Source: Balneolaceae bacterium
Lineage (GTDB): Bacteria > Bacteroidota > Rhodothermia > Balneolales > Natronogracilivirgulaceae
Direction of reading: 5' to 3'
NCBI GenBank assembly: GCA_007693825.1
Contig: RECX01000183.1
Span: forward strand, 1-32,057
Length of the DNA stretch: 32,057 bases
Shown here: piece by piece, positions 21,344 through 30,207 of the stretch
Layout: every line of letters starts with the position of its first letter
Position numbering within the stretch: the first letter of the stretch is position 1
Program-made: the position numbers and the translations under genes
Notes under the pieces: generated by a model
The model's database searches: none
Told to the model about the DNA's origin: nothing
The model's input: only the letters and a program-made list of their open reading frames with translations

Positions 21344-22063
21344 ATGACCGGGACATCGAAAAGAAGAATCAGCAAGCAGCAGACCGCTTTTTTTGAACAG
21401 TATGTCAGCGAACACAAAAAAAAGCTGTTTCAATACATCCTCAACAACCGGACGCGCTTTTTTACCGTTGTGCTGGAGGATATCTACCAGTCACAAAATG
21501 CCTCTGCCGTGCTCAGAAGCTGCGATGCCTTTGGGATACAGGATGTCCACGTCATAGAAAACCGGAATGTATTTGATGTGGACAAAAGTGTTACCATCGG
21601 CTCTGAAAAATGGCTTGATGTCCACCGCTACAGAGACAGGCACGTCAACAATACGGAGATTGCCTACAGAGAGCTCCGGGAGAGGGGGTATCGCATTGTA
21701 GCAACCACTCCCCACGAAAAACAGGTTGCACTGCCTGACTATGTTCCGGATCAACCCGCAGCCCTGGTTTTTGGCACCGAAAAACTCGGACTGACCTCCT
21801 ATGCCATAGCGCAGGCAGATGAGTGGCTGCATATTCCCATGCATGGATTCAGTGAGAGTTTCAATATCTCCGTGAGCGTGGCACTTTGCCTGTACCATCT
21901 GCGAAGACATCTTGATGAGCAAAAAAACGACTGGAACCTGACCCCGGAAGAAAAGGAAGTACTCTACTTGCTCTGGCTGCGCAAGTCGGTTCACAGATTG
22001 CCTGCATTGGACCGGAAATTCAAAGAGCTTCTGGAGAATTCATCCCTGCCATCTCCAGACTGA
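21344..22063 (+). CDS. trmH: SPOUT RNA 2'-O-methyltransferase (TrmH-type)
   Basis: SPOUT methyltransferases of the TrmH group transfer a methyl group from SAM to the ribose of tRNA (G18) or rRNA. The 239-residue protein has the three family motifs of the trefoil knot: motif 1 YQSQNASAVLRSCDAFGI (48-65, with Asn52 and catalytic Arg58), motif 2 LVFGTEKLGL (141-150), and motif 3 IPMHGFSESFNISVSVA (164-180, with Asn174). The C-terminal helical extension after 190, with LLWLRKSV, resembles that of TrmH, which favours a tRNA Gm18 role over the rRNA enzyme RlmB. The last 44 bp overlap the convergent tex gene, so the 3' ends are read on both strands. No Shine-Dalgarno precedes ATG 21344. Confidence 0.88.
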   Translation: MTGTSKRRISKQQTAFFEQYVSEHKKKLFQYILNNRTRFFTVVLEDIYQSQNASAVLRSCDAFGIQDVHVIENRNVFDVDKSVTIGSEKWLDVHRYRDRHVNNTEIAYRELRERGYRIVATTPHEKQVALPDYVPDQPAALVFGTEKLGLTSYAIAQADEWLHIPMHGFSESFNISVSVALCLYHLRRHLDEQKNDWNLTPEEKEVLYLLWLRKSVHRLPALDRKFKELLENSSLPSPD

Positions 22064-24233
22064 TACGCCCGCGCTGCTCATCGACGGAGGCGATCCGCAC
22101 TTTGATGATATCACCCACAGAAACCACATCATGCGGATTTGTGACACGTTTGCTGCTCATTTTTGAGATGTGAAGAAGCCCGTCCTGCTTGACACCGATA
22201 TCCACAAAAGCCCCGAAGTCAACCACATTGCGCACGGTCCCTTCCAGTTCCAGACCTTCCCTCAGGTCGCTCATGGAAAGGATTTCCTGCCGGAGCAATG
22301 GCTTCGGAAGGGATTCCCTTGGATCTCGTCCCGGTTTTTGCAGCTGCTCCATGATCAGTTCCAGCGTAGGTGTCCCGACACCCAGTTTCCTGGCGGTTTC
22401 ATCTGTTTTGAGGTTCCGGAATTTGATGGGGAAAAGGGCGACCGAATCCGGAATTTCCCCGGGCTGCACTCCGATGGAATCACAGAGTTTGAGCGTTGCG
22501 TCATAGCTTTCCGGGTGGATGGCGGTGTTGTCCAGCGGGTTGGATGATTCCGGTATGCGAAGGAACCCCGCCGCCTGCTGAAAACGGAACGCGCCCAGTC
22601 CGGAAACCTTAAACAGCTCCTGACGGCCGCGAAAAATACCGTTTTTATTGCGGTACGAAACGATCTTTTCAGCGATCGTGCGGCTGAGGCCGGAGACATA
22701 GGCCAAAAGCGACGAACTGGCTGAGTTCAGGTTTACACCGACATTGTTCACGCAGCTTTCAACCACATCATCCAGTTTTCGTGAAAGGTTTGCCTGGTTG
22801 ACATCATGCTGATACAGGCCAACTCCAATGGATTTGGGATCGATCTTGACCAGCTCGGCCAGTGGGTCCTGCACGCGACGGGCAATGGAAATGTTTCCCC
22901 TCATGGCCGCCTCCAGGTCTGGAAACTCCTGCTTGGCGAGGGGAGATGCCGAATAGACCGAAGCACCGGCCTCATTGACAATGAGATAGTGCAGATCCTC
23001 GTCCCTGTTCCTGGTTTGCCTCTCCGAAATCAGCGCTGCAACTGCCAGCTCGGTCTCCCGGCTGCCGGTTCCGTTCCCGATTGCAATAAGAGTGACACCG
23101 TGAGCGTCAATGAGCCGATCCATGGTCTGGATGGACTCCCGTACTTTCTTCAGGGGAGGAGTAGGGTAAATCGTGGTCCCTTCCAGATATTTACCGGTAC
23201 CATCCACAACAGCAACCTTGCAACCGGTCCGGTAGCCCGGATCAATGCCCATCACCGTGCGGGCAGACAGTGGCGGTTGAAGCAGAAGGTTTCTCAGATT
23301 TTCCGCGAAAGTGTGGATGGCATGCTCCTCGGCTTTTTCTGTCAGCTCCTTTCGCGCCTCCCTTTCAAGTGCAGGAAACAGAAGCCGCTTGAAACTGTCC
23401 CGCAAAGCCAGTGAAAGATGGCTGGAAAAAATCGATTTTCGATTTGTTATGATAAAGCGCTCCATGCGTTCAAGTGCTTTATCCTCCAAGATTTCTAGCT
23501 TGGCGCCAAGAATTCCTTCCCGTTCACCCCGGTTAATCGCAAGTATCTGGTGTGGTTTGAGATAGCTTATTTTGCAATTGAAATCATAGTACTCACGGAA
23601 GGTTTCGCGCTCGTCCGGTTCAGAACCTCTGGAGGTCCGGAGTGCACCATGCCGCTGGATCTGCTTGCGCAGTGCGTTGCGCAAGTCTACCTCTTCATTG
23701 ATCCATTCCGCGCAGATGTCACGTGCACCCTGGAGCGCATCCTCCACATCAGGCACACCTGCTTCGGCATTGATAAACGTTGCGGCTATCGATTCGGGGC
23801 TTCCGTTTACCACATCCTCTTCCCACATCTGATCCGCCAGTGGTTCCAGCCCTTTTTCCCGGGCAATGCTCGCCCTCGTTTTACGCTTCTGTTTGTAGGG
23901 CAGATAGATGTCCTCAAGGTCTTTCAGCAACGAACAGGAACGGACCTGTTCCTCCAGTTCCTCCGTCAGCTTTCCCTGTTCGCGGATGGACGCCAGAACC
24001 GTCTCCTTGCGCTCGGCAAGCAGCCTGAGATATTCGAGCCGATCACGGATCTCCCGCAGGATTTCCTCATCAAGTCCGCCTGTGCGCTCCTGGCGGTAGC
24101 GTGCCATGAATGGGATTGTTGCTCCTTCCTCGAGCATTGAGGTTACCGCAGAGACATGTCCTGCAGGCAGGGACAGCTCTTTGGCGATTTGAGAAATTAT
24201 TCCGTCTGATGACATCTTTTTGTTATTTTGCAT
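22020..24233 (-). CDS. tex: Tex-family S1 RNA-binding protein
   Basis: Tex is a conserved cytosolic RNA-binding factor related to eukaryotic Spt6, linked to transcription and RNA turnover. The 737-residue protein shows the standard order: N-terminal helical Tex domain (about 8-200), a YqgF/RNase H-like domain beginning VMGIDPGYRTGCKVAVVD (327-344) with IAIGNGTGSRET (383-394), helix-hairpin-helix segments (about 495-560, VGVNLNSASSSLL and VSGLG), and a C-terminal S1 domain (656-727, GTVRNVVDFGAFVDIGVKQDGLLHIS). The first ATG at 24233 is used; Met7 is an alternative and neither has a ribosome site. It is divergent from the HisN-like gene across 46 bp and overlaps trmH by 44 bp at its 3' end. 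Confidence 0.95.
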   Translation of the reverse strand: MQNNKKMSSDGIISQIAKELSLPAGHVSAVTSMLEEGATIPFMARYRQERTGGLDEEILREIRDRLEYLRLLAERKETVLASIREQGKLTEELEEQVRSCSLLKDLEDIYLPYKQKRKTRASIAREKGLEPLADQMWEEDVVNGSPESIAATFINAEAGVPDVEDALQGARDICAEWINEEVDLRNALRKQIQRHGALRTSRGSEPDERETFREYYDFNCKISYLKPHQILAINRGEREGILGAKLEILEDKALERMERFIITNRKSIFSSHLSLALRDSFKRLLFPALEREARKELTEKAEEHAIHTFAENLRNLLLQPPLSARTVMGIDPGYRTGCKVAVVDGTGKYLEGTTIYPTPPLKKVRESIQTMDRLIDAHGVTLIAIGNGTGSRETELAVAALISERQTRNRDEDLHYLIVNEAGASVYSASPLAKQEFPDLEAAMRGNISIARRVQDPLAELVKIDPKSIGVGLYQHDVNQANLSRKLDDVVESCVNNVGVNLNSASSSLLAYVSGLSRTIAEKIVSYRNKNGIFRGRQELFKVSGLGAFRFQQAAGFLRIPESSNPLDNTAIHPESYDATLKLCDSIGVQPGEIPDSVALFPIKFRNLKTDETARKLGVGTPTLELIMEQLQKPGRDPRESLPKPLLRQEILSMSDLREGLELEGTVRNVVDFGAFVDIGVKQDGLLHISKMSSKRVTNPHDVVSVGDIIKVRIASVDEQRGRISLEMAGMNSPEAL

Positions 24234-24279
24234 TATTGTGTCAAATCATCAAAGATATCAGCCGTAACATCTATTTACA

Positions 24280-25059
24280 ATGGAACAGAACACAAAAGAG
24301 GAATTATTGCAATTTGCAATTTACCTGGCGCGCGCCGCCGGTAAAAAAACACTCGCCCATTTCAGAAAAAAAATTGATGTGGAACGCAAGGGTGATGATT
24401 CTCCCGTGACCATCGCCGATCGGGAAGCAGAGAAATGGATGCGGGAACGAATCGTCGAAAAATACCCGGATCACGGCATTGTCGGGGAAGAATTCGGAAC
24501 TGAAAAGGAAGCATCTTCCATCCGCTGGATTCTGGATCCCGTAGATGGCACGCTGTCGTTCATTCACGGAATTCCGCTCTATACCACGCTTATTGGTGTT
24601 ACCATCGATGGTGAGCCTGAAATCGGGGTTATCTATGCCCCGGCAACGGACGAACTTTGCGAGGCCGCCATTGGGCTGGGCGCCCGCTACAATGGCAAGG
24701 ACTGTCGCGTATCCGAAACCGCCCTCATGCGCAAGGCCGTTCTCCTCAGCACGGACATCACGACCATCATCAGTGAGGGACTGGAGGATCCTTTCCGGGT
24801 TTTGCTTGACGAATGCCGGTTGCATCGCACCTGGGGTGATGCGTACGGCCACATGATGGTTGCCACCGGAAGAGCAGATATCATGTTTGATCCATTGCTT
24901 AACATATGGGACGCCGCCCCGCTGCTTCCGGTCATGCAGGAATCCGGAGGTGTTTTTCTTGATTTTGCCGGTCATGCGGCTATTGACAGCGGACACGGTT
25001 TCTCTGCCAATGAGAAGCTGGCGCCCGTTGTGTTGTCCGCCATGGAATCCACTCGCTGA
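24280..25059 (+). CDS. hisN: inositol monophosphatase-family phosphatase, probably histidinol-phosphatase
   Basis: The protein is a magnesium/lithium-sensitive-fold phosphatase. Metal ligands are Glu70 (HGIVGEEFG), Asp86 and Asp89 (ILDPVDGTLSFIHG) and Asp211 (NIWDAAPLLPV). The 259-residue length, DPVDGTLSF with ITLIG-type following strand (TTLIGVTIDG), and the block WGDAYGHMMVATGRADIMFDP (185-205) resemble the HisN branch, which removes phosphate from L-histidinol phosphate, more than inositol phosphatases or CysQ. The symbol rests on this resemblance; another sugar or nucleotide phosphate could be the substrate. No other his gene is in the window. It sits 28 bp before the M1-like gene. Confidence 0.75.
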   Translation: MEQNTKEELLQFAIYLARAAGKKTLAHFRKKIDVERKGDDSPVTIADREAEKWMRERIVEKYPDHGIVGEEFGTEKEASSIRWILDPVDGTLSFIHGIPLYTTLIGVTIDGEPEIGVIYAPATDELCEAAIGLGARYNGKDCRVSETALMRKAVLLSTDITTIISEGLEDPFRVLLDECRLHRTWGDAYGHMMVATGRADIMFDPLLNIWDAAPLLPVMQESGGVFLDFAGHAAIDSGHGFSANEKLAPVVLSAMESTR

Positions 25060-25087
25060 TTATTGACAATCCTATCCAAACAAACAC

Positions 25088-27436
25088 ATGGAAAGAATGC
25101 CAGTCGCATTGAAATCCGTTTTGCTGACAGTCCTGTTTATCTGTTTGAATACAGCCGCTATCCAGGCCATCCATTCACCGGACCAGAGAGGGACCCGTGT
25201 CTCGGACTATCCGGTCCGGCCGGACATGGAGGTCACATATGCCGGTTTGGAGTTGCAGCTGGAAGCGGGTTTTGATGGAAAAAAAATCCGTGGTATGGCT
25301 GCCTACCGGTTTCGTCCAAAACATGCTTACGTGGATAAGCTTGTCTGGTCGGCTCCCGGCATGACGATCAGGGAACTTACTCTGAACGGGGAGCGGGTGC
25401 CGTACCGCTTGCAGGGTGATTCGCTGGTCATTTCTTTCCCGGACGAACCGGATCCGGGCAGGGAACATGTCCTCTCTGCAAGCTATACCGCTGATCCGGA
25501 ATTTGGTGTGCATTTCCGGCATAACGGAACTATTTTCTCGTCAGCACTGCCCGGCAGTACCGCTCACTGGGTTCCCGGTCCCATCCATCCATGGGCAGCA
25601 ATGCCGGTAGTCATCAGGCTTGAAGTGCCGGAACCGCTCACGGGGGTTGCCACCGGAGCACTGGAGGTGGAGACCAGCACGGACGGGGGGCGTCTTTTTG
25701 TGTTTCGAAGTGCCGTGGATGTGCCGCTTTCCGGTCTTTTTTTTGCTGCCGGACAATTTGAAGTGGAGGATTCGTTTTCAGGTACAAAAAATTTGAGAAT
25801 CTACCGGGAGGAAGGAGTTTCCACCCCGGACCGCATTCAGGAACTGTTGTCATTCATGACCCGGCGTGTACGTGACTACGAGCGCCTGATGCAAAGTGAA
25901 ATTCCCCTTCAGGCCTTCCATGCTGTTTTGTTGTCGGACAACATGTGGGAAACATGTCCCTATTATGCCGGTGCCGTTGTAACTCATGACGAGAGCGATC
26001 AGGCGGGCACGGTGATAGCACGTGCACTGGCTGCACAATGGTTCGGTATTTCACTGAGGCCGGAACGCTGGCAGGAATCCGGTCACATTACGCTGTTGCA
26101 GGCACTGGCCGCCGAGAAGCTGTCAGAAGCGGACTGGCAGGCGGCAAAGGATCCCGTTGAGGAGGCATTTATCATTCCTGAAACGGTTTATCAGGCCCGG
26201 AGCATGGATCAGTGGCAATGGTCACGCCACTTTTTGCGCCAAAACTCCATGCCGGTCTACACCGGCGCACTTGATGGACTCATGAGAACCCTTGCTGCCC
26301 GCAAGGGGGTGCTGACCTCTTTTGAGTTTTCTTCCCTGATATACGAAATAACGGGCCGATGGATGGATACTCCTCAGATCACGGAAACTCAGCCCGATAT
26401 GTCATTGCGCTATCGGGTAGCAGCGGAGGAAATCCGCGGATCAGACCGAATATCCCTGACCTTTGAGGCGCTTGATGATCTGTTTGACGAGGAAATTGAC
26501 GTCCGCGTTTATTTTGTTCGTGACGGCCGAATTCATGACAGGTCCGTCACCTTTTCCGGTACCGGTGACCGGCTGGAATTGTCCCCCGGCGGTTTCATTA
26601 ACAATCTGTGGATGGAAGCGGCAGAGGAGAATGATATACGGTTTCATTTGGAGAAGCCTTTTTCGTACTGGCTTTATCAGCTGCGGCGTGATGAGGATGC
26701 GGACAGAAGAAAAGAAGCGGCACTGGCTCTCAGGGATTTCTCGACGGACCCGGACCTGCAGCTTGCCGTACAGGACCTGCTGAATCGGGAACAGGACCCG
26801 GAAGTACTGGCTGCCATGCATCGGCTCATGGCTGAACTCACATCCGGGGCAAGCGGCACTGAGCGTCGTTTTCTGGAGGGCATTACTTCCCGGCATGAGC
26901 TGATCCGTTTGGAATCCATGAAAGCCCTGGGAGCATACAGGGGGAATAGCCAGGTTGAAAACCAGGTTCTTTCCGTTATCCAGAGCTCCGATGACATCAG
27001 ATTGGTCAACGAGGCCATACGCACCTACAGAAAACTGATATCCGGGGAAGACTTCCGCGAATTTGCCATTCGTTTTCTCAGGGAGGACCGCCAGGATCAG
27101 CTGTTTTCAAAAACACTGATCGAGGAACTGTTTGCCATTCCGGCTGACGAGTCTGCAGTGAACGCTGTCCGCGAGTACCTGAATGCCGGCTATTCCTTTG
27201 AACTCCGCTGGCTGGCTTTCCGGCAGCTGAGAAAACACGCGGCACACACAGGCTGGCAGAAAGATTTTGCCCGGGAATTTTCTGAAGATCCTGATCCCAG
27301 GATACGCTTTGCCACTCTTTTTTCCGTATCGCTCATGAATTTGGAGGATCGTGGACCTTTTTTAGACTCTCGTATGTTGGTTGAGTATGATATTCGTATA
27401 TTGAAACAGGCAAGCGTGCTCGCTTCCCAAGAATAA
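25088..27436 (+). CDS. exported M1-peptidase-like protein without the zinc motif, with HEAT-like repeats
   Basis: The 782-residue product has a Sec signal peptide (about 1-27, cut near IQA-IHS). Residues 45-230 form the M1-type N-terminal beta domain (TYAGLELQLEAGFDGKKIRGMAAYRF), followed by a catalytic-like domain. Where HELAHQWFG is expected the sequence is RALAAQWFG (312-320): both zinc histidines and the catalytic Glu are gone while QWFG remains. The GAMEN strip is also lost (CPYYAGAVVTH). A Glu at 330 (WQESGH) may be the relic of the third ligand. The C-terminal part (about 535-780) consists of repeated helical pairs resembling HEAT/PBS repeats. The frame is intact and long, so a non-catalytic binding or scaffold role in the periplasm is likelier than decay. 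The small unknown gene follows 22 bp later. Confidence 0.8.
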   Translation: MERMPVALKSVLLTVLFICLNTAAIQAIHSPDQRGTRVSDYPVRPDMEVTYAGLELQLEAGFDGKKIRGMAAYRFRPKHAYVDKLVWSAPGMTIRELTLNGERVPYRLQGDSLVISFPDEPDPGREHVLSASYTADPEFGVHFRHNGTIFSSALPGSTAHWVPGPIHPWAAMPVVIRLEVPEPLTGVATGALEVETSTDGGRLFVFRSAVDVPLSGLFFAAGQFEVEDSFSGTKNLRIYREEGVSTPDRIQELLSFMTRRVRDYERLMQSEIPLQAFHAVLLSDNMWETCPYYAGAVVTHDESDQAGTVIARALAAQWFGISLRPERWQESGHITLLQALAAEKLSEADWQAAKDPVEEAFIIPETVYQARSMDQWQWSRHFLRQNSMPVYTGALDGLMRTLAARKGVLTSFEFSSLIYEITGRWMDTPQITETQPDMSLRYRVAAEEIRGSDRISLTFEALDDLFDEEIDVRVYFVRDGRIHDRSVTFSGTGDRLELSPGGFINNLWMEAAEENDIRFHLEKPFSYWLYQLRRDEDADRRKEAALALRDFSTDPDLQLAVQDLLNREQDPEVLAAMHRLMAELTSGASGTERRFLEGITSRHELIRLESMKALGAYRGNSQVENQVLSVIQSSDDIRLVNEAIRTYRKLISGEDFREFAIRFLREDRQDQLFSKTLIEELFAIPADESAVNAVREYLNAGYSFELRWLAFRQLRKHAAHTGWQKDFAREFSEDPDPRIRFATLFSVSLMNLEDRGPFLDSRMLVEYDIRILKQASVLASQE

Positions 27437-27458
27437 CACCACACCACTACTTGTTTTT

Positions 27459-27722
27459 ATGAATTATATCATTAAACTTCCGCCCAAGTCAAAGCGCGAT
27501 GACATCATCGATGCCTGGGTTAATGATGTGCTTCACGACCATGATTACAGCAGGCTGAGAAACACGCTCAATAATCTTATTGAAAGCGGATTCAACAGGG
27601 ATGGTGTTATGTTCATGTTTCTGCATCGCACCACACACGAAATTGCGCGGAAAAAAATCGTACAGCAATCTCGCTACGAACTCGCCGAAATCGCGTTCAG
27701 CAATCCCATCAGCCTTAACTGA
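27459..27722 (+). CDS. small hypothetical protein
   Basis: I do not recognise this 87-residue protein. It is hydrophilic and predicted mostly helical, with no signal peptide, membrane segment or cysteine. Features seen are an acidic/His patch VLHDHDYSRLR, GFNRDGVMFMFLHRTTHEIARKK (residues about 44-66) and no known motif. It starts 22 bp after the M1-like gene on the same strand, so it may share that transcript; its stop is 78 bp from the convergent ABC permease. Its charged, non-repetitive composition and operon-like spacing favour a real gene. Confidence 0.6.
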   Translation: MNYIIKLPPKSKRDDIIDAWVNDVLHDHDYSRLRNTLNNLIESGFNRDGVMFMFLHRTTHEIARKKIVQQSRYELAEIAFSNPISLN

Positions 27723-27800
27723 CGCCTGTAACGGAATCCTGTCCGGAGCATACGGTATCATACTGGAGTATACTGCAGAAACAAGTGGCTGCACTCTGTT

Positions 27801-29084
27801 TCAGTTTTCCCGCATCCACCTCCAAAGCTCCCTGAAACTGGCTTTTTTACCGTACATGAGGATTCCTGTGCGGTAAATCCGGGCGCTCATCCACATCAGG
27901 AGAACGAAAGTAAGGATCATGAGCAGGACAGTGGCACCGAACTGCCAGATTGGGATCTGAAGTACTGCCATGCGAACCGGCATCAGGATAGGTGCAAAAA
28001 AGGGCACCATGGACAGGGTAACGGAAAGTGTGGAAGCAGGGTCATCTGATACCGGAAAAAGAAACATCAGCGGGATGATGATCAGCATGATGATGGGCAG
28101 CTGCAGTTGCTGGCTGTCCGACTCCTGATCTACTGCGGAACCAACAGCCGCAAAAAGCGAACTGTATATCAGGAATCCAAGCAGGAAAAAAAGTACAAAA
28201 CTGATCCATATCATCGGTCCGATCGGAGGGATGCTGAAGGCAGCCACCTCTGCAGCAGCATCAGCGGCTTCTGCAGTCTCCGGTCCGGCACCAAGGAAAA
28301 GCGCGATGACGGGTCCGGCAGCAGCCATCAATACTGCCCCGGCGACGGCCCAGATGATAAACTGCGTCAGTCCCAGCATGGCAACCCCGATTACCTTCCC
28401 CATAAGCAACTCAAAAGGCCGGACTGAGGAGGCGATCACTTCCACGATACGGCTTGTTTTTTCCTCCATCACACTGCGCATGATAACGGCGCCATAGCCG
28501 AACATCGCACCGTAAATAATGAATCCCATGATGAACCCAAGGACCATGTAAAAGTCACTGTCGGCCGCCTCTTCACCTTCAGCCGTGATGGTAAGATTTT
28601 CCGTCTGGACGCGATCTGACAGGATGTGACGGACTTCCGCCGGGGTGTCCAGCCGGTCGAGCCGGATATCCCGGACGGTTCGCTGTATGTCGGTTCGGAT
28701 TCTCGATGTAACTGTCATCCCCGCAGTGCCACCGTGATAAAACACCGCACTGCCCTTGCCATCCAGCAGTTCATGCGGTATGACGATGTAACCTTCAATT
28801 TCGCCCCGCATAAGGGATTGCCGCAACGAATCAGGATCGGCATCGGTCAGCTGGTAATAAACCGAGTCGCCGGCCACCAGTTCCTGTCCAACAGCACCGG
28901 TTTCATCATAGACAAGAAACTGGCGGACACGGTCGCCGGACATGGTCTGTATGAGGGCTGGCAATACCAGCAGGAGGATCATTAGCACCGGCGCCAGAAT
29001 AGTGGAAACAACGAATATCTTGCTTTTCAATCGCGTAAGATATTCCCGTTGGATGATAAGCAGAAGTTTCTCTCTATGGATCAT
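27801..29084 (-). CDS. ABC-2 type transporter permease (NatB-like)
   Basis: This is the membrane partner of the ATPase encoded just upstream. The 427-residue protein has an N-terminal membrane helix (about 24-44), a large extracytoplasmic domain (45-178), then five to six helices (about 180-202, 228-260, 290-315, 328-345, 355-372, 383-400). The loop EEKTSRIVEVIASSVRPFELLMGK (207-230) is the conserved hallmark of NatB/YhaP-type permeases. Its ATG overlaps the ATPase stop (ATGA), so the two are translated as a pair. Bacillus NatAB exports sodium; that role is possible here but not shown by the sequence, and drug or peptide export is an alternative. Confidence 0.88.
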   Translation of the reverse strand: MIHREKLLLIIQREYLTRLKSKIFVVSTILAPVLMILLLVLPALIQTMSGDRVRQFLVYDETGAVGQELVAGDSVYYQLTDADPDSLRQSLMRGEIEGYIVIPHELLDGKGSAVFYHGGTAGMTVTSRIRTDIQRTVRDIRLDRLDTPAEVRHILSDRVQTENLTITAEGEEAADSDFYMVLGFIMGFIIYGAMFGYGAVIMRSVMEEKTSRIVEVIASSVRPFELLMGKVIGVAMLGLTQFIIWAVAGAVLMAAAGPVIALFLGAGPETAEAADAAAEVAAFSIPPIGPMIWISFVLFFLLGFLIYSSLFAAVGSAVDQESDSQQLQLPIIMLIIIPLMFLFPVSDDPASTLSVTLSMVPFFAPILMPVRMAVLQIPIWQFGATVLLMILTFVLLMWMSARIYRTGILMYGKKASFRELWRWMREN

Positions 29085-29992
29085 GAGCCCACCTCCCTGG
29101 AAACGGAATCAATGAATATTTCCTGTATACTCGGCTGCACGAGCTCAAATCCCTGAACACGAACATATTTCTGAGCTTCCCGCAAAATGGCCTGATCATC
29201 AGCTCCCTCCAGCAGCCGCAACTCCGCAAAATTCGTGGATCTGTTGTTTACGCGGACATTTTTCAGCTCGGACAGAAACCGGCTGTCACCGGTAAACCGC
29301 AACCGGATACTGTTCTGCCCGTAGGATGACCGAATCTGATTCAGGTCTCCGTTGAGGATGAGCTGGCCTTTGTTGAACAGGGCAATGTCATCGCAGAGCT
29401 GTTCCACCTGTTCCATTCTGTGCGTGGCGAAAAAGATGGTTTTGCCGGCATCCCGCAGTTCCAGGATCACGTCCTTCAGCATTTCGCTGTTGATAGGGTC
29501 TAGGCCGCTGAACGGCTCGTCAAAAATGAGGCAGTCAGGGTCATGCGAAATGGTGGCGACAAATTGAATTTTTTGCTGCATACCCTTGGAGAGCTCCCCG
29601 ACTTCCTGGCCAATCCAATCATATGCGCCAAAACGTTCGAGCCAGTAACGGATGCGCTTGCGGGCGTCCTGCCTGGAAAGGCCCCTGAGCCGCGCCAGAT
29701 AGATCAGCTGCTCACCGACTTTCATTTTTTTGTAGAGCCCGCGTTCTTCCGGCAGGTAGCCCAGGCGTGCCTGGGTTTCGGGTCCCACCGGGATTCCGAA
29801 AACCGTGATGCTGCCGGAATCCGGCTTCAAAATATATGTAAGCATGCGGATGCTGGTCGTTTTTCCGGCACCGTTGGGTCCGAGAAGGCCGAAAATACGG
29901 CCCTGCCTGACTTCAAAGCTGACATCATCCACAGCACGGAAGTCGCCAAACTTTTTGGTAACACCATCAAACCGGACTATGGAATCACTCAT
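29081..29992 (-). CDS. ABC transporter ATP-binding protein (NatA/YhaQ-like)
   Basis: The 303-residue protein powers the NatB-like permease. Motifs in order are Walker A GPNGAGKTT (38-46), the Q-loop region LGYLPEERGLY (78-88, with Glu where many ABC proteins have Gln, as is common in NatA-like members), signature LSKGM (134-138), Walker B CLIFDE (154-159) with catalytic Glu159, and switch His191 in FFATHRMEQ. A C-terminal extension (about 215-303) is typical of this exporter family. It is first in the two-gene operon, with an AT-rich 215-bp divergent region shared with glgA. No Shine-Dalgarno is obvious at ATG 29992. Confidence 0.93.
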   Translation of the reverse strand: MSDSIVRFDGVTKKFGDFRAVDDVSFEVRQGRIFGLLGPNGAGKTTSIRMLTYILKPDSGSITVFGIPVGPETQARLGYLPEERGLYKKMKVGEQLIYLARLRGLSRQDARKRIRYWLERFGAYDWIGQEVGELSKGMQQKIQFVATISHDPDCLIFDEPFSGLDPINSEMLKDVILELRDAGKTIFFATHRMEQVEQLCDDIALFNKGQLILNGDLNQIRSSYGQNSIRLRFTGDSRFLSELKNVRVNNRSTNFAELRLLEGADDQAILREAQKYVRVQGFELVQPSIQEIFIDSVSREVGS

Positions 29993-30109
29993 GGCAGATC
30001 ACTGTTCAAGTAATTAGTCAATATTCAGAATGCCGAAAAAATAAAGTTTGTAAGATAGTCTTCAAATTTCTTATATACCTGTAAAATGTTGCACCTGCGA
30101 TGTTTTTTC

Positions 30110-30121
30110 GGTCAATTGACC
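30110..30121. promoter_or_regulatory. perfect palindrome in the natA-like/glgA divergent region
   Basis: GGTCAATTGACC is a perfect 12-bp palindrome followed directly by another half-site (GGTCAA), so three GGTCAA-type half-sites cluster at 30110-30127. It sits about 90 bp before glgA, where an operator would lie. The binding protein is unknown. Confidence 0.45.
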
Positions 30122-30166
30122 GGTCAACGGAGAGCTTGTTTCCACAGGACATCCAATGAGATACAG

Positions 30167-30188
30167 GTAAAACAATTGTTTACGTAAA
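30167..30188. promoter_or_regulatory. overlapping palindromes close to glgA
   Basis: AACAATTGTT (30171-30180) and TTTACGTAAA (30179-30188) are both perfect palindromes and overlap by two bases; the first extends to GTAAA(A)CAATTGTTTAC with one bulged base. They end 19 bp before the glgA ATG, so a bound protein would block initiation or early elongation. Confidence 0.4.
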
Positions 30189-30207
30189 TCACAGCAGAAA
30201 GTTTCTT

